Positions 1-8,822 of a DNA stretch of 64,000 bases are shown in pieces; positions within the stretch are counted from its first letter, which is position 1, and every line of letters starts with the position of its first letter. The notes beneath the pieces are model-generated. The model made no database searches and was not told the DNA's origin. It worked only from the letters and a program-made list of their open reading frames with translations. The position numbers and the translations under genes were made by a program. This DNA is from Hyphomicrobiales bacterium (GTDB lineage Bacteria > Pseudomonadota > Alphaproteobacteria > Rhizobiales > Devosiaceae). The DNA lies in contig JALSII010000044.1 of assembly GCA_026981645.1 (NCBI GenBank), positions 62,001 through 126,000 of the forward strand, read 5' to 3'.

Positions 1-2
1 TG

Positions 3-161
3 TTTGCGATTGACCCGGCCCTGCATGAAAAAATCGCCTATGTGGCAACGCTTGGCCCACAGGCTGACACGGACGCCGCCGGGTTTTTTGACTTTTTGCA
101 AACGGATGCGGCAAAATCAGCAGCGCGCGCGTTTGGCTACGCCATGAGCGGGGGAGAATAG
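3..161 (+). CDS. modA: Molybdate ABC transporter substrate-binding protein, C-terminal end (partial)
   Basis: The last 52 codons of a gene that begins outside the window; the frame opens at base 3 and stops with TAG at 159-161. The tail (…TLGPQADTDAAGFFDFLQTDAA…GYAMSGGE) is the kind of C-terminus seen in periplasmic molybdate/tungstate-binding proteins. The assignment rests mainly on position: it lies directly before modB and modC on the same strand, with only a few bases between. In this family the protein binds the oxyanion in the periplasm and delivers it to ModB. Signal peptide and binding residues are off the window. Confidence 0.8.
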   Translation, partial: FAIDPALHEKIAYVATLGPQADTDAAGFFDFLQTDAAKSAARAFGYAMSGGE

Positions 162-164
162 ACA

Positions 165-860
165 ATTATCGACCTCACAGAAATTGCTCTTTTGTCCTTG
201 CGTGTTGCGAGTGTGGGCGTGCTGGCGACCCTGCCCATTGCCTTCGTTCTGGCCTTCATTCTAGCACGCAAGCGTTTTGTTGGCCGCGCCTTGCTCAGCG
301 CCTTGATTATGCTTCCCCTCGTCATGCCCCCGGTGGTGACGGGGCTGATATTGCTCAACCTGTTCGGCCCCAACGGCATTGCCGGGCAGTGGCTGGAACA
401 GTTTGGAATTGTCCTGGGGTTTCGCTGGACCGGAGCCGCGCTCGCCGCCGGGCTGGTTGCGCTGCCTTTGATGGTACGGCCCATGCGCATGGCGCTGGAA
501 AATGTTGACCCTGCACTGCACGAGGCACTGGCGGTTGCCGGAAACGGGCGCTGGAAACGATTTTTGACGCTTGACCTGCCCCTGGCCATGCCCGGCATTG
601 TTGCCGGGCTGGTGCTCGGCTTTGCCAAGGCACTGGGGGAATTTGGTGCAACCATAACCTTTGTCGCCAATATTCCCGGCGAAACCCAGACCATTTCACT
701 GGCTATATATTCCGCCCTGCAATCGCCGGGAGGCGAGCAACTGGTAATTGTGCTGAGCGTTATTTCCATTGCCATTTCAATCATAGCGGTGGTTGGCTCC
801 GAAATTCTGGTCGAGCGGCTATCGAACCGTCAGAGCAGGGGCGGCACCCGCCATGCTTGA
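165..860 (+). CDS. modB: Molybdate ABC transporter permease
   Basis: Inner-membrane subunit of the molybdate importer. Several hydrophobic segments and the cytoplasmic EAA-type loop (EALAVAGNGRWKRF…LPLAMPGI) that docks on ModC are visible. The start is unusual. A Shine-Dalgarno-like GGGGGAGA at about 150-157 is followed by no ATG, GTG or TTG at normal distance. The first codons in frame after the modA stop are ACA, ATT (165) and ATC (168), and a TTG at 192 lies over 30 bases away and would trim the first membrane helix. I therefore place the start at ATT 165, tentatively; the product would begin M-I/D-L-T-E-I-A. It overlaps modC by 8 bases. Confidence 0.85.
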   Translation: MIDLTEIALLSLRVASVGVLATLPIAFVLAFILARKRFVGRALLSALIMLPLVMPPVVTGLILLNLFGPNGIAGQWLEQFGIVLGFRWTGAALAAGLVALPLMVRPMRMALENVDPALHEALAVAGNGRWKRFLTLDLPLAMPGIVAGLVLGFAKALGEFGATITFVANIPGETQTISLAIYSALQSPGGEQLVIVLSVISIAISIIAVVGSEILVERLSNRQSRGGTRHA

Positions 861-1905
861 AGTCGCTGTAAAGGCCCATATGGGGGATTTTCCCATTGAG
901 GCCGAGTTCACCGCCAAAGCCGGAGTGACCGCGTTAATCGGGCCGTCGGGCGCGGGAAAATCCTCCCTTCTGCGGCTGATTGCCGGGCTTAACCGCCCCG
1001 ACCGGGGCAAAATCACCTTTGAAAAAACCATCTGGGCGGACGCCACCACCAAGCGCTTTGTGCCCCCGCACAAACGCCGGATTGGCATGGTTTTCCAGAC
1101 CGGACTTTTGCTGAATCATCTCTCGGTGATGGATAATATCAAGCTGGGGGCACGCGGAGAGAGGGTGCGCGGCGATCAGCTTGTGCGTACAGGCTGCAAC
1201 ACGCTGCTCGAAAAACCGGTCGCAACGCTTTCGGGGGGGGAACAGCAAAAGGTGATGCTGGCGCGGGCCCTGGCGGGCAAGCCTCAATTGCTGCTGCTTG
1301 ACGAACCCTTAAGCGCGCTCGACCCTGAGAGCCGCGATAACATGCTTGAATTACTGGGCGCGCTTTTACCCACTCTTGAAATCCCGGCGGTTTATGTGAC
1401 ACACGCCTTTGAGGAGGCTTCCCGTCTCGCCACCCAGTTTGTGCGCATGGAAAAAGGCAGTGTTACGGCCACCGGCAGCGCGGTTCAGGTACTCGCCAAC
1501 ACTGGCCCAAAACATCAGGAAAAGGCGGTTTCAAGCGTCATCGCCGGCGTGGTTTCTTCCCTTGAGGCAGGAGGTATCGCAACCGTACAGGTTGGGCAGC
1601 AGAGCGTGGAAATGTCCAGCGCCGGCCTGAATACAGGGGAGAAAGTTCACCTCAGGCTCTGGGCCCGCGACCTGATTCTGGCTGAAAGCAAACCTTATGG
1701 TATCAGCGCCCGCAACGCGCTGGTGGGCCGCATTGCTTCAATGTCCGCACTGCCAAACGGGCAGATACTGGTCAAAGTCAGCGTCGAGGGCGCTGAAATC
1801 GACGTGCTGGTCATGTCGCGCACCGCACGGGAAATGGGGCTGACCGAAGCAAAGCCTATTTTCATCGTCTTCAAGTCTGCTTCAATTGAAGCGGCAAACT
1901 CCTGA
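853..1905 (+). CDS. modC: Molybdate ABC transporter ATP-binding protein
   Basis: ATPase that powers molybdate uptake, 350 residues. Walker A GPSGAGKS (about 30-37), Q-loop VFQ (80-82), signature LSGGE (126-130) and Walker B LLLLDEP (146-152) are all intact, followed by a switch histidine in VTHAFEEA. The last 90 or so residues (from VHLRLWARDLILA) match a TOBE/molybdate-binding regulatory domain. The ATG at 853 overlaps the 3' end of modB, as usual in modABC operons; a longer frame opens upstream at 793 but would lie inside modB. Confidence 0.93.
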   Translation: MLEVAVKAHMGDFPIEAEFTAKAGVTALIGPSGAGKSSLLRLIAGLNRPDRGKITFEKTIWADATTKRFVPPHKRRIGMVFQTGLLLNHLSVMDNIKLGARGERVRGDQLVRTGCNTLLEKPVATLSGGEQQKVMLARALAGKPQLLLLDEPLSALDPESRDNMLELLGALLPTLEIPAVYVTHAFEEASRLATQFVRMEKGSVTATGSAVQVLANTGPKHQEKAVSSVIAGVVSSLEAGGIATVQVGQQSVEMSSAGLNTGEKVHLRLWARDLILAESKPYGISARNALVGRIASMSALPNGQILVKVSVEGAEIDVLVMSRTAREMGLTEAKPIFIVFKSASIEAANS

Positions 1906-1986
1906 CTTGCATGGCCCCAAAGCGCCAACCACTTTCATTGCAGGTCAAATTTTGCTAACAACACGCGAAAGTGGCAGGGAATATCG

Positions 1987-2766
1987 GTGAATTCACTCGA
2001 AGCAACAGATAGTCTGGACCATGCAAATGGACCTTCCACCTGGATTGACCGGCGCTCCACTATTCCGCTCTATCACCAGCTTTTCCTCAGCCTGCGTGAC
2101 AGGATTTTCGGCGGAGAATGGAAGGCAGGCGAACTTTTTCTGCGTGATTCCGATATCGAAAAAGCCTATCGGGTAAGCCGGATAACGGTGCGCAAGGCCA
2201 TGGACTCCCTGGTCGGCGAGGGGCTTGTTGTACGATTTCGCGGTCGCGGTACCTTCGTTGGCGCACTGCCGGTTTCCGACCTGACAAAAATCAGTCCGGA
2301 AAAGCCCCTGGATTTCAAGGATATTGAAGGTGAGTACCGCCGGGAAATCGTAAAAGTGGGCAAGGTGCTGGTGTCCAAACAGACGGCTGACCGACTGCGC
2401 GTGCCTGACAATCATCAGGTATCTATGGTACGGATTCTTCATTGGGGCGGGAAAACACCGGTTTGCCTGGAGGCCATTTTTGTCGATAATTTTAAATGGC
2501 CCGACATGTTTGACCCCAAGACAATTGAACAAGAAAGCGTCAGTGAAATCTATCGGCGCCGCGGCATAAAAATCGTGACGGTTCGCCAGTCGGTCTCAGC
2601 CGTGATTCCGGCACCTGAAACTGCCAAAAAACTGGCGCTGGAACCGGGGCAACCCTCTCTTTTTATCACCAGAGTTGGGTATTCCGCCGAAGATACCCCG
2701 GTGGATTTCCGCCATATTTTTTGTCGGGGGGACCGGTATGTTCTGACGCAGGATATCCAGCCCTGA
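1987..2766 (+). CDS. GntR-family transcriptional regulator with UTRA domain
   Basis: 259 residues, GTG start. The N-terminal part has the GntR winged helix-turn-helix (IPLYHQLFLSLRDRIFGGEW … YRVSRITVRKAMDSL … GRGTFVG), and the C-terminal half a HutC-type UTRA effector domain (VSMVRILHWGGKTPVCLEAIFV … DRYVLTQ). Such proteins are ligand-responsive repressors, usually of the neighbouring transport or catabolic operon. It follows modC by 81 bases on the same strand; there is no clear target gene here, since molybdate operons are normally ModE-regulated. Effector unknown. Confidence 0.88.
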   Translation: MNSLEATDSLDHANGPSTWIDRRSTIPLYHQLFLSLRDRIFGGEWKAGELFLRDSDIEKAYRVSRITVRKAMDSLVGEGLVVRFRGRGTFVGALPVSDLTKISPEKPLDFKDIEGEYRREIVKVGKVLVSKQTADRLRVPDNHQVSMVRILHWGGKTPVCLEAIFVDNFKWPDMFDPKTIEQESVSEIYRRRGIKIVTVRQSVSAVIPAPETAKKLALEPGQPSLFITRVGYSAEDTPVDFRHIFCRGDRYVLTQDIQP

Positions 2767-2894
2767 GGCGAGACGAACCCTGCGTTGCCCTTGCCCCCCG
2801 GGGCGGCTTCCATGGCATGTGTTCTGCCAGTCCATACCCTCTCGCCCTTTAAGGCTTTCTGCGTTCCCACCCCAGAGGATGGGGTAACCCCGAC

Positions 2895-2973
2895 CTCGTC
2901 ATACTCGGGCTTGACCTGAGTATCCAGTGGCGCAAAACACAATGTCCCACTCCGGCGAAAGCCCGGGTCCAGC
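2895..2973. repeat. Palindromic intergenic repeat (RPE-like, alphaproteobacterial type)
   Basis: In the 247-base gap between the GntR gene and polA. An imperfect inverted repeat ATACTCGGG-CTTGA-CCTGAGTAT (2901-2923, 8 of 9 pairs) is followed by ATCCAGTG and then by TCCGGCGAAAGCCCGGGTCCAG. This arrangement is typical of the dispersed palindromic repeats of alphaproteobacteria. A degenerate relative sharing CTTGACCTGA and TATCCAGTG lies at 6767-6813. The rest of the gap holds no gene that I can see. Confidence 0.6.
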
Positions 2974-3013
2974 ATTTGCTGTCAAAACAGGAAAACAATC
3001 AAAAAAGAAAGCG

Positions 3014-5923
3014 TTAATGCGCCTCATCCCAATTGTGTGCCGCCCTTGCGTCGACCTGTAATGGCACGGAAAGCATCACCGCCGGTTCGGGGGCTTTGAC
3101 CATCACCGCGTTGATGGCGGTAATAGCGGTTTCCACCTCGGCCTCGGGCACCTCAAAAATCAGTTCGTCATGGACCTGAAGCAGCATTTCAGCCGGCACG
3201 TTTTTGGCCGCCAATGCCGGTTCCATTTTTATCATTGCGCGCCGGATAATATCAGCGGCGGAGCCTTGAATGGGCGCGTTGATGGCGGCGCGTTCGTAAA
3301 AGGCCCGGTGCCCGGCATTGGAGGTCTTGATGTCCGGGTAATGGCATTTGCGGCCAAAAACCGTCTCCACATAGCCATTTTCGTGCACAAAAGCCTTCTG
3401 AGCCTCCATATAATCCTTGATGCCGGGGAAACGCTCAAAATAGGTCTTGATATAGTCCCCGGCTTCAGAGCGGGAAATCCCCAGCTGATTAGCCAGCCCG
3501 AAAGCGGAAATTCCATAGATAATGCCAAAATTGATGGCCTTGGCCCGGCGGCGCACCATCGGGTCCATGCCTTCTATCGGCACGCCAAACATTTCGCTGG
3601 CGGTCATGGCGTGAATATCCAGCCCGTCGTCAAAGGCTTTTTTGAGCGCTTCTATGTCGGCAATGTGGGCCAGAACGCGCAGCTCAATCTGGGAATAATC
3701 AGCCGAGACCAGCTTTTTGCCTTCCGCGGCAATAAAGGCGGTGCGGATTTTGCGCCCGTCCCCAGTGCGCACCGGAATGTTCTGCAGATTGGGGTCGGAA
3801 GAGGAAAGCCGCCCGGTAATCACTGCGGCCTGCTGGTAGGAAGTGTGCACCCGGCCCGTATCGGGGTTGATGAAAGTGGGCAGGGCATCGGTATAGGTGG
3901 ATTTGAGCTTGGAGAGGGCACGCCAGTCCAGAATGGTGCGGGCCAGCAACACGCCCTTGTCGTGCTCGTCATTGCCCCCCGGGTCTCTGGCAGCAAGGCT
4001 TTCGAGCACCCCAACCCCGGTGGCCCAAGCCCCGGTTTTAGTTTTTTTGCCCCCCTCAAGGCCCATCTTGTCGAACAGGATTTCGCCCAATTGTTTGGGC
4101 GATCCAGGGTTGAATTTTTCTCCGGCAATTTGATGGGCCTCAGCTTCAAGCGCCGCGGCGCGCTGGGCAAAATCCCCGGACAATCGCGCCAGAATCTGAC
4201 GGTCAACACAAATGCCGCGCGCCTCCATACGGGCCAGCACCGGCACCAATGGCCGCTCCAGCGTCTCGTATAACGTAACAGACTTTTTTGCCACCAGCCG
4301 GGCCTTGAGCACATGCCAAAGCCTGAGAGTAATGTCGGCGTCCTCGGCAGCGTATTTGGCGGCCTCGCCTATGTCGAGCTGGTCGAAAGTCTTTTGTTTC
4401 TTGCCGCTTCCAGCGAGGTCGGAAAATTTAATTGGCTGGTGGTCAAGCCAGTGGTCAGAAAGCGCGTCCATACCGTTATTGCGGGCGCCATCCATGGCAT
4501 AGGAGAGCAGCATGGTGTCGTCGATGGGGGTGAGTTCGATGCCATAGCGGGACAGAATGCCCATGTCATATTTGGCATTTTGCAGGACTTTCAGGATGGA
4601 AGGGTCGCTGAAAACCGGCTTGAGCATTTCAACAGCACGAGCCAGGTCCATCTGCCCCTTGGCTTTGCCGCCGCCAAACATATCGTCCTCGCCCTCCACA
4701 TGGGCCAGCGGAATATAGCAGGCGGTGCCAGGTTCGGTTGCAAGGCAGATGCCCACAAGGCCTGCCCGCTGATTATCCAGCCCGGTGGTTTCGGTGTCGA
4801 TGGCCACATGGCCTTTGGCAATAATGGCCTCTATCCATTTGGCAAGCGCTTCTTCATCGCGCACAATTTCATAGTTGTCGTGGTTGACAGGAAATGCCCT
4901 GATGCGGGCGAGCACCGCGTCAGCGTGGGCTGAGGGGCTGCCATTGGAGGCGTTCTTCCCGCCATTGTTGGCATCGGGTTCAGAGCCCGGATTGCTGGTG
5001 CCGGATTTGGCGGCAAGTTCGGGGTCGGGCTCAAAGGCATCAAGGTCGGCCTCAAGAAACGCCGCCATTCGCCTTGAAAAACTGTTGAGTTCCAGAGCCT
5101 TGAGAAAAGGAAACAGGATGGAGGGGGTCAGCGGCTGACGCTCCATTTCTTCCAGCGGGTGCTCCACCGGCACATCGGTTTTAAGGGTCACCAGTTGATG
5201 GGAAATGCGCGCCTGATCGGCAAACTCGATGAGGTTTTCGCGCCGCTTGTTCTGTTTGATCTCCCCGGCGCGGGAAAGCAGGGTTTCAAGGTCACCAAAC
5301 TCGTTGATGAGCAGGGCCGCTGTTTTGACTCCGATGCCGGGCACTCCGGGAATATTATCCACACTGTCCCCTGCAAGCGCCTGCACCTCGATAACCTTGT
5401 CCGAGGTGACGCCGAATTTTTCGAGCACTTCGTCCGGCCCGATCCAGCGGTTTTTCATGGTATCGAGCATGCGCACAGCGCCCGCATCATCAATAAGCTG
5501 CATCAGGTCTTTGTCGCTTGAAACGATGGTTGTACGCCCGCCCATGGCCTTGGCCATCATCGCATAGGTGGCAATAAGGTCATCGGCCTCATACCCCTCC
5601 TGTTCGATGGAGAGAATGGAAAAAGCACGGGTGGCGGCGCGGGTCAGGGGAAACTGGGGTACCAGATCTTCAGGTGCCGGGGGGCGGTGGGCTTTATATT
5701 CGGGATAAAAATCATTGCGGAACGACTTGCCCGAATAGTCAAAAATCACCGCGATATGGGTTGGTGCGTCATCGCCTTTCAATTCATCCACCAGCTTGAA
5801 CAGCATGTTGCAGAAGCCCGACACCGCCCCCATGGGCAGACCATCTGACTTGCGCGCCAAAGGCGGCAGGGCGTGATAGGCGCGGAAAATGAAGGTTGAG
5901 CCGTCAACAAGCAGTAGGTGCAT
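3014..5923 (-). CDS. polA: DNA polymerase I
   Basis: 969 residues. Repair and Okazaki-fragment processing polymerase. The 5'-3' exonuclease domain is N-terminal (LLVDGSTFIFRAYHALPP…, with VSSDKDLMQL and AGDSVDNIPGVPGIG helix-hairpin-helix). The 3'-5' proofreading exonuclease follows with its DTETTG motif near residue 374. The polymerase domain carries motif A DYSQIELR (about 741), the O-helix RRRAKAINFGIIYG and motif C QVHDELIFEV (about 918). The proofreading site is therefore intact, unlike in some bacterial Pol I enzymes. I start at ATG 5923 (MHLLLVDGS) rather than the longer frame to 6004, because the extra 27 residues do not resemble the family. Single gene, with no operon partner. Confidence 0.97.
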   Translation of the reverse strand: MHLLLVDGSTFIFRAYHALPPLARKSDGLPMGAVSGFCNMLFKLVDELKGDDAPTHIAVIFDYSGKSFRNDFYPEYKAHRPPAPEDLVPQFPLTRAATRAFSILSIEQEGYEADDLIATYAMMAKAMGGRTTIVSSDKDLMQLIDDAGAVRMLDTMKNRWIGPDEVLEKFGVTSDKVIEVQALAGDSVDNIPGVPGIGVKTAALLINEFGDLETLLSRAGEIKQNKRRENLIEFADQARISHQLVTLKTDVPVEHPLEEMERQPLTPSILFPFLKALELNSFSRRMAAFLEADLDAFEPDPELAAKSGTSNPGSEPDANNGGKNASNGSPSAHADAVLARIRAFPVNHDNYEIVRDEEALAKWIEAIIAKGHVAIDTETTGLDNQRAGLVGICLATEPGTACYIPLAHVEGEDDMFGGGKAKGQMDLARAVEMLKPVFSDPSILKVLQNAKYDMGILSRYGIELTPIDDTMLLSYAMDGARNNGMDALSDHWLDHQPIKFSDLAGSGKKQKTFDQLDIGEAAKYAAEDADITLRLWHVLKARLVAKKSVTLYETLERPLVPVLARMEARGICVDRQILARLSGDFAQRAAALEAEAHQIAGEKFNPGSPKQLGEILFDKMGLEGGKKTKTGAWATGVGVLESLAARDPGGNDEHDKGVLLARTILDWRALSKLKSTYTDALPTFINPDTGRVHTSYQQAAVITGRLSSSDPNLQNIPVRTGDGRKIRTAFIAAEGKKLVSADYSQIELRVLAHIADIEALKKAFDDGLDIHAMTASEMFGVPIEGMDPMVRRRAKAINFGIIYGISAFGLANQLGISRSEAGDYIKTYFERFPGIKDYMEAQKAFVHENGYVETVFGRKCHYPDIKTSNAGHRAFYERAAINAPIQGSAADIIRRAMIKMEPALAAKNVPAEMLLQVHDELIFEVPEAEVETAITAINAVMVKAPEPAVMLSVPLQVDARAAHNWDEAH

Positions 5924-6037
5924 GGGAGAACATACCTGAGCAAAAAGGAATCTGTTGCTCAACCCTACGTCAAACACGACCCCCGGCGATAGGGCAGGCA
6001 ACATTGCTTTTTAAGCAGAACGCGCCGGGCAGCACCA

Positions 6038-6592
6038 TTATACAGCCTTTTTTTCGTCTTCTTTTGACAAAGAAAAAATGAACTCATCATAGTTCATTTT
6101 GTTGTCTTCCAGAACCTTGAGTACCATCTGGAATGAGCTTTCCATTCCCTCTCTGGCGCTGGCATGGCTTTGTTCCTCGCGCAATAATGCCTGATAAAGG
6201 GGAGCAATGGCATCATCGATAACACGGCGATCGGGCACCCGGCGCGAGGAGTGAAAGCTGATAATATTGCCTTCATTGTCAAAACTCGGCGTTACATGGG
6301 CAAATACCCAGTAATGGTCCCCGTTCTTGCACCGGTTAAGAACATAGGCAAAAATTTCCCGCCCCCCCGAGAGCGTATCCCAAAGCAGTTTGAACACACA
6401 GCGCGGCATGTGGGGATGGCGGATGATGGAGTGGGGCTGGCCCAGAAGCTCCCCCTCGCTAAACCCTGCAACGCGCTGAAATACGTCATTGGAATAGGTT
6501 ATGCGGCCCTTGAGGTCCGTTTTTGAGACGATGATTTCGTTATCTTCGAAAAACTGCTCAATCCCGGTAACAGTCAAGCTCTTTGTGGCCAT
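6038..6592 (-). CDS. PAS-domain sensor protein (Aer-like PAS)
   Basis: 184 residues, soluble. Residues about 15-120 form a PAS domain of the Aer/NifL subclass: SKTDLKGRITYSNDVFQRVAGFSE, then HSIIRHPHMPRCVFKLLWDTL and NGDHYWVFAHVTP. Such domains often bind FAD and sense redox or energy state. No output domain (kinase, GGDEF or methyl-accepting) follows; the C-terminus is a short helical tail. It may therefore act by protein contact or be a reduced chemotaxis-type sensor. It stands alone, tail-to-head with polA on the same strand, and is divergent from the phosphagen kinase gene. Confidence 0.85.
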   Translation of the reverse strand: MATKSLTVTGIEQFFEDNEIIVSKTDLKGRITYSNDVFQRVAGFSEGELLGQPHSIIRHPHMPRCVFKLLWDTLSGGREIFAYVLNRCKNGDHYWVFAHVTPSFDNEGNIISFHSSRRVPDRRVIDDAIAPLYQALLREEQSHASAREGMESSFQMVLKVLEDNKMNYDEFIFSLSKEDEKKAV

Positions 6593-6766
6593 GTCACAAT
6601 CCTCGATTGATTCCTTTTAGCTCCAAAGAGCGGGAGAGAAACGAGTCAAAATGTCGCGCCCAGGAAAAGTGTGTAAAAACAATGAAGCAACTTAATAGGT
6701 TCTGAGACTGGGAAATCATTTATTTAGAGATCGGTCAGCCTCCATATCTTTTTCCGGTCAACAGAT

Positions 6767-6813
6767 CCTGGTGACCTCTGACTTGACCTGAACGCAGGAT
6801 CGGTATCCAGTGC
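6767..6813. repeat. Degenerate copy of the palindromic repeat at 2895
   Basis: Shares CTTGACCTGA and TATCCAGTGCCA with the element at 2895-2973 but has lost most of the pairing arms. It occupies the promoter side of the phosphagen kinase gene, in the 254-base divergent gap after the PAS gene. The rest of the gap is AT-rich, and I recognise no further signal in it. Confidence 0.4.
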
Positions 6814-6846
6814 CAGTAAACTGCCATTGCCCGGTGATGCTGCAAT

Positions 6847-7956
6847 TTGTGGAACTCAAGTTTTGTGAAGTCGGAACAGCTCATCAAAGATGTCCACGCC
6901 ATCAGGGAGGCGCACCCGGAAAACCTGATGGTGCGGTATTTTGATGGCGAGTGGTTTTCCTCCCTTGGCAAACCCGAACAGGAGCGGCTGCTCAATATCA
7001 TTGCAACGGGCCTGAAAAACCCGGACAGCCAGATGGGTGCTTACGCTATGAGGCCGGATGATTATGCGCTGTTTGCACCCCTGTTCGACCCCATGATACG
7101 GGATTTCCATTCAATCCCCCCGGACACCAAAATCAAACAGGTTTCGGACTGGAATTTTTCCGGCATTCAGGGCGATCTCAGCGCCATAGATCAACGCCTT
7201 GCTGACACGTCCATGCGGGTGCGGGTTGCGCGAAATGTTGCGGCATACCCCCTGCCCGGTGCCATGAGCAGGGATGAACGGCTTTCGTTCGAGGCGCTGG
7301 CTGTTGAGGCTTTTTCGGTGCTGATGAAAGACCCCGGTTTTGGCGGGCAATATCTCTCGCTCACACCCGGCTCACCCCACCAGATGAGCGAAAGAGAATA
7401 CACCTCCCGCGTGCAGGCCCACCAGATGTTCAAGGATATGAGCGCCGACAGATATCTCAATGCGGCCGGTATCAGCGCTGACTGGCCCCACGGGCGCGGC
7501 ATGTATGTTTCTGAACAAGAAGATTTTCTGGTCTGGGTCGGCGAGGAAGATCACTTGCGCATTATGGCCATGCGGCGCGGGGGCGATCTCAAAGCCCTGT
7601 TCACGCGTCTGCACGGCGGGCTGGAAAAGCTTGAGCACTTGCTGCCCCCCTTTGCCATGTCCCCAACCTATGGGGCACTCAATTCCTGCCCCACCAATCT
7701 GGGGGCGGGCATGCGCGCCAGCCTGCACCTGAAACTGCCCAGTCTGACACAAGGGGACGCAGACCTGAAGCGGCTCAAACTGCTCGCTCAACCTCTGGGT
7801 CTGGTTGTTCGCGGCGCTGCGGGTGAACACTCCGGTGCCGGTGAAGGCGGGCTGGTGGACATTTCCCCAAACGCCCGGCTTGGCGTCAGCGAAAAAGAAA
7901 TTCTCAATCGACTTTATCAGGGCACCAAAACCCTGTGGGCCGCCGAAATTCGTTAA
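6847..7956 (+). CDS. Phosphagen kinase, arginine-kinase-like (ATP:guanido phosphotransferase)
   Basis: 369 residues, close to animal arginine kinases. These enzymes move phosphate reversibly between ATP and a guanidino compound and buffer ATP. The guanidine-specificity region reads NPDSQMGAYAMRPDDY and is followed by LFAPLFDPMI (about 58-84). Nucleotide-binding arginines are in S-M-R-V-R (R124, R126), EEDHLR (R238), MRAS (R290) and VRG (R322). The reactive cysteine is in NSCPTNLG (C281), with acidic residues in NEED-type EEDH (233-234) and GEH (E327). All known catalytic positions therefore appear kept; the flexible loop after GEH (SGAGEGG) differs slightly from animal enzymes. Start is TTG 6847 or GTG 6865; neither has a strong ribosome site. 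The preferred substrate (arginine or another guanidine) cannot be told from sequence alone. An ABC exporter follows 113 bases downstream. Confidence 0.93.
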   Translation: MWNSSFVKSEQLIKDVHAIREAHPENLMVRYFDGEWFSSLGKPEQERLLNIIATGLKNPDSQMGAYAMRPDDYALFAPLFDPMIRDFHSIPPDTKIKQVSDWNFSGIQGDLSAIDQRLADTSMRVRVARNVAAYPLPGAMSRDERLSFEALAVEAFSVLMKDPGFGGQYLSLTPGSPHQMSEREYTSRVQAHQMFKDMSADRYLNAAGISADWPHGRGMYVSEQEDFLVWVGEEDHLRIMAMRRGGDLKALFTRLHGGLEKLEHLLPPFAMSPTYGALNSCPTNLGAGMRASLHLKLPSLTQGDADLKRLKLLAQPLGLVVRGAAGEHSGAGEGGLVDISPNARLGVSEKEILNRLYQGTKTLWAAEIR

Positions 7957-8069
7957 CAGACCTGTCTGTCAGTGACCCACAAATCCCCTTTTTTGATTCA
8001 TCCAAACGAAACCGCTTTGCTTCATTGTTCAAATCCGACGTGAGCAAATGGGTGCGGGGAGAAATCGAC

Positions 8070-8822
8070 ATGGGCAGTTCAGAATTGGCGCTTGAAATAA
8101 AGGGCCTGAGCAAAAGTTTTGACAAGCCTGCTGTGAGGGGGCTCGATCTTGCCGTCAAAAAAGGCGAGTTCTACGCGCTGCTTGGCCCCAACGGAGCGGG
8201 CAAGACCACCATCCTGCGCATGGTTGCGGGATTGCTGCAGCCGGATGCCGGCCGGATTTCAGTGTTTGGCCATGATGCCAAACGCGCCCCCCTCGCCGCC
8301 AAGCGCATCATGGCCTGGGTCTCGGATGAACCCATGGTTTACGACCGCCTGACCCCGTTTGAATATCTCGAATTTGTTGCCGGTCTCTGGCAGGTTGAAG
8401 CGGAAACTGCTGCGAAACGCTCCGCCGAACTGCTCGACTGGCTCGGTCTGAGCGAAAACGCCCACGCTCGGTGCGGCGGATTTTCCAAGGGCATGCTGCA
8501 AAAAGTGGCGCTGGCCGGGGCGCTGGTGCACGAACCATCGCTCATCATTCTGGATGAACCCCTGACCGGGCTTGACGCCGGTTCGGCCCGCCAGGTCAAG
8601 GATGTGCTTAGGAAACGCGTTGCCGATGGCGTCACCATTATCATGACCACCCATATTCTGGAGGTTGCCGAGCGCATGGCTGAGCGTATCGGTGTCATTG
8701 CCCAGGGGCGTCTGATCGCAGAAGGTACGCTTGAAGAGCTACGCGCCAGCGCCAGTGAAGGCAGCGCTACTCTTGAGGATATTTTCCTTGATCTGGTGGC
8801 CAGAAACGAGGTTGCCGCATGA
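8070..8822 (+). CDS. ABC transporter ATP-binding protein (exporter type)
   Basis: 250 residues. Walker A GPNGAGKTT (39-47) and Walker B LIILDEP (158-164) are intact. The Q-loop position reads WVSDEP, without glutamine, and the signature is GFSKGM, both common in ABC-2-type drug, bacteriocin or polysaccharide exporters. ATG 8070 has a good ribosome site (GGGGAGAAA) eight bases upstream; a longer frame begins at 7935 inside the end of the kinase gene and is less likely. It overlaps the permease gene by ATGA, so the two are translationally coupled. Substrate unknown. Confidence 0.9.
   Translation: MGSSELALEIKGLSKSFDKPAVRGLDLAVKKGEFYALLGPNGAGKTTILRMVAGLLQPDAGRISVFGHDAKRAPLAAKRIMAWVSDEPMVYDRLTPFEYLEFVAGLWQVEAETAAKRSAELLDWLGLSENAHARCGGFSKGMLQKVALAGALVHEPSLIILDEPLTGLDAGSARQVKDVLRKRVADGVTIIMTTHILEVAERMAERIGVIAQGRLIAEGTLEELRASASEGSATLEDIFLDLVARNEVAA

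Noticed and set aside
3170-4273. 367-codon open frame on the plus strand
   Set aside because: Antisense to the polymerase domain of polA.
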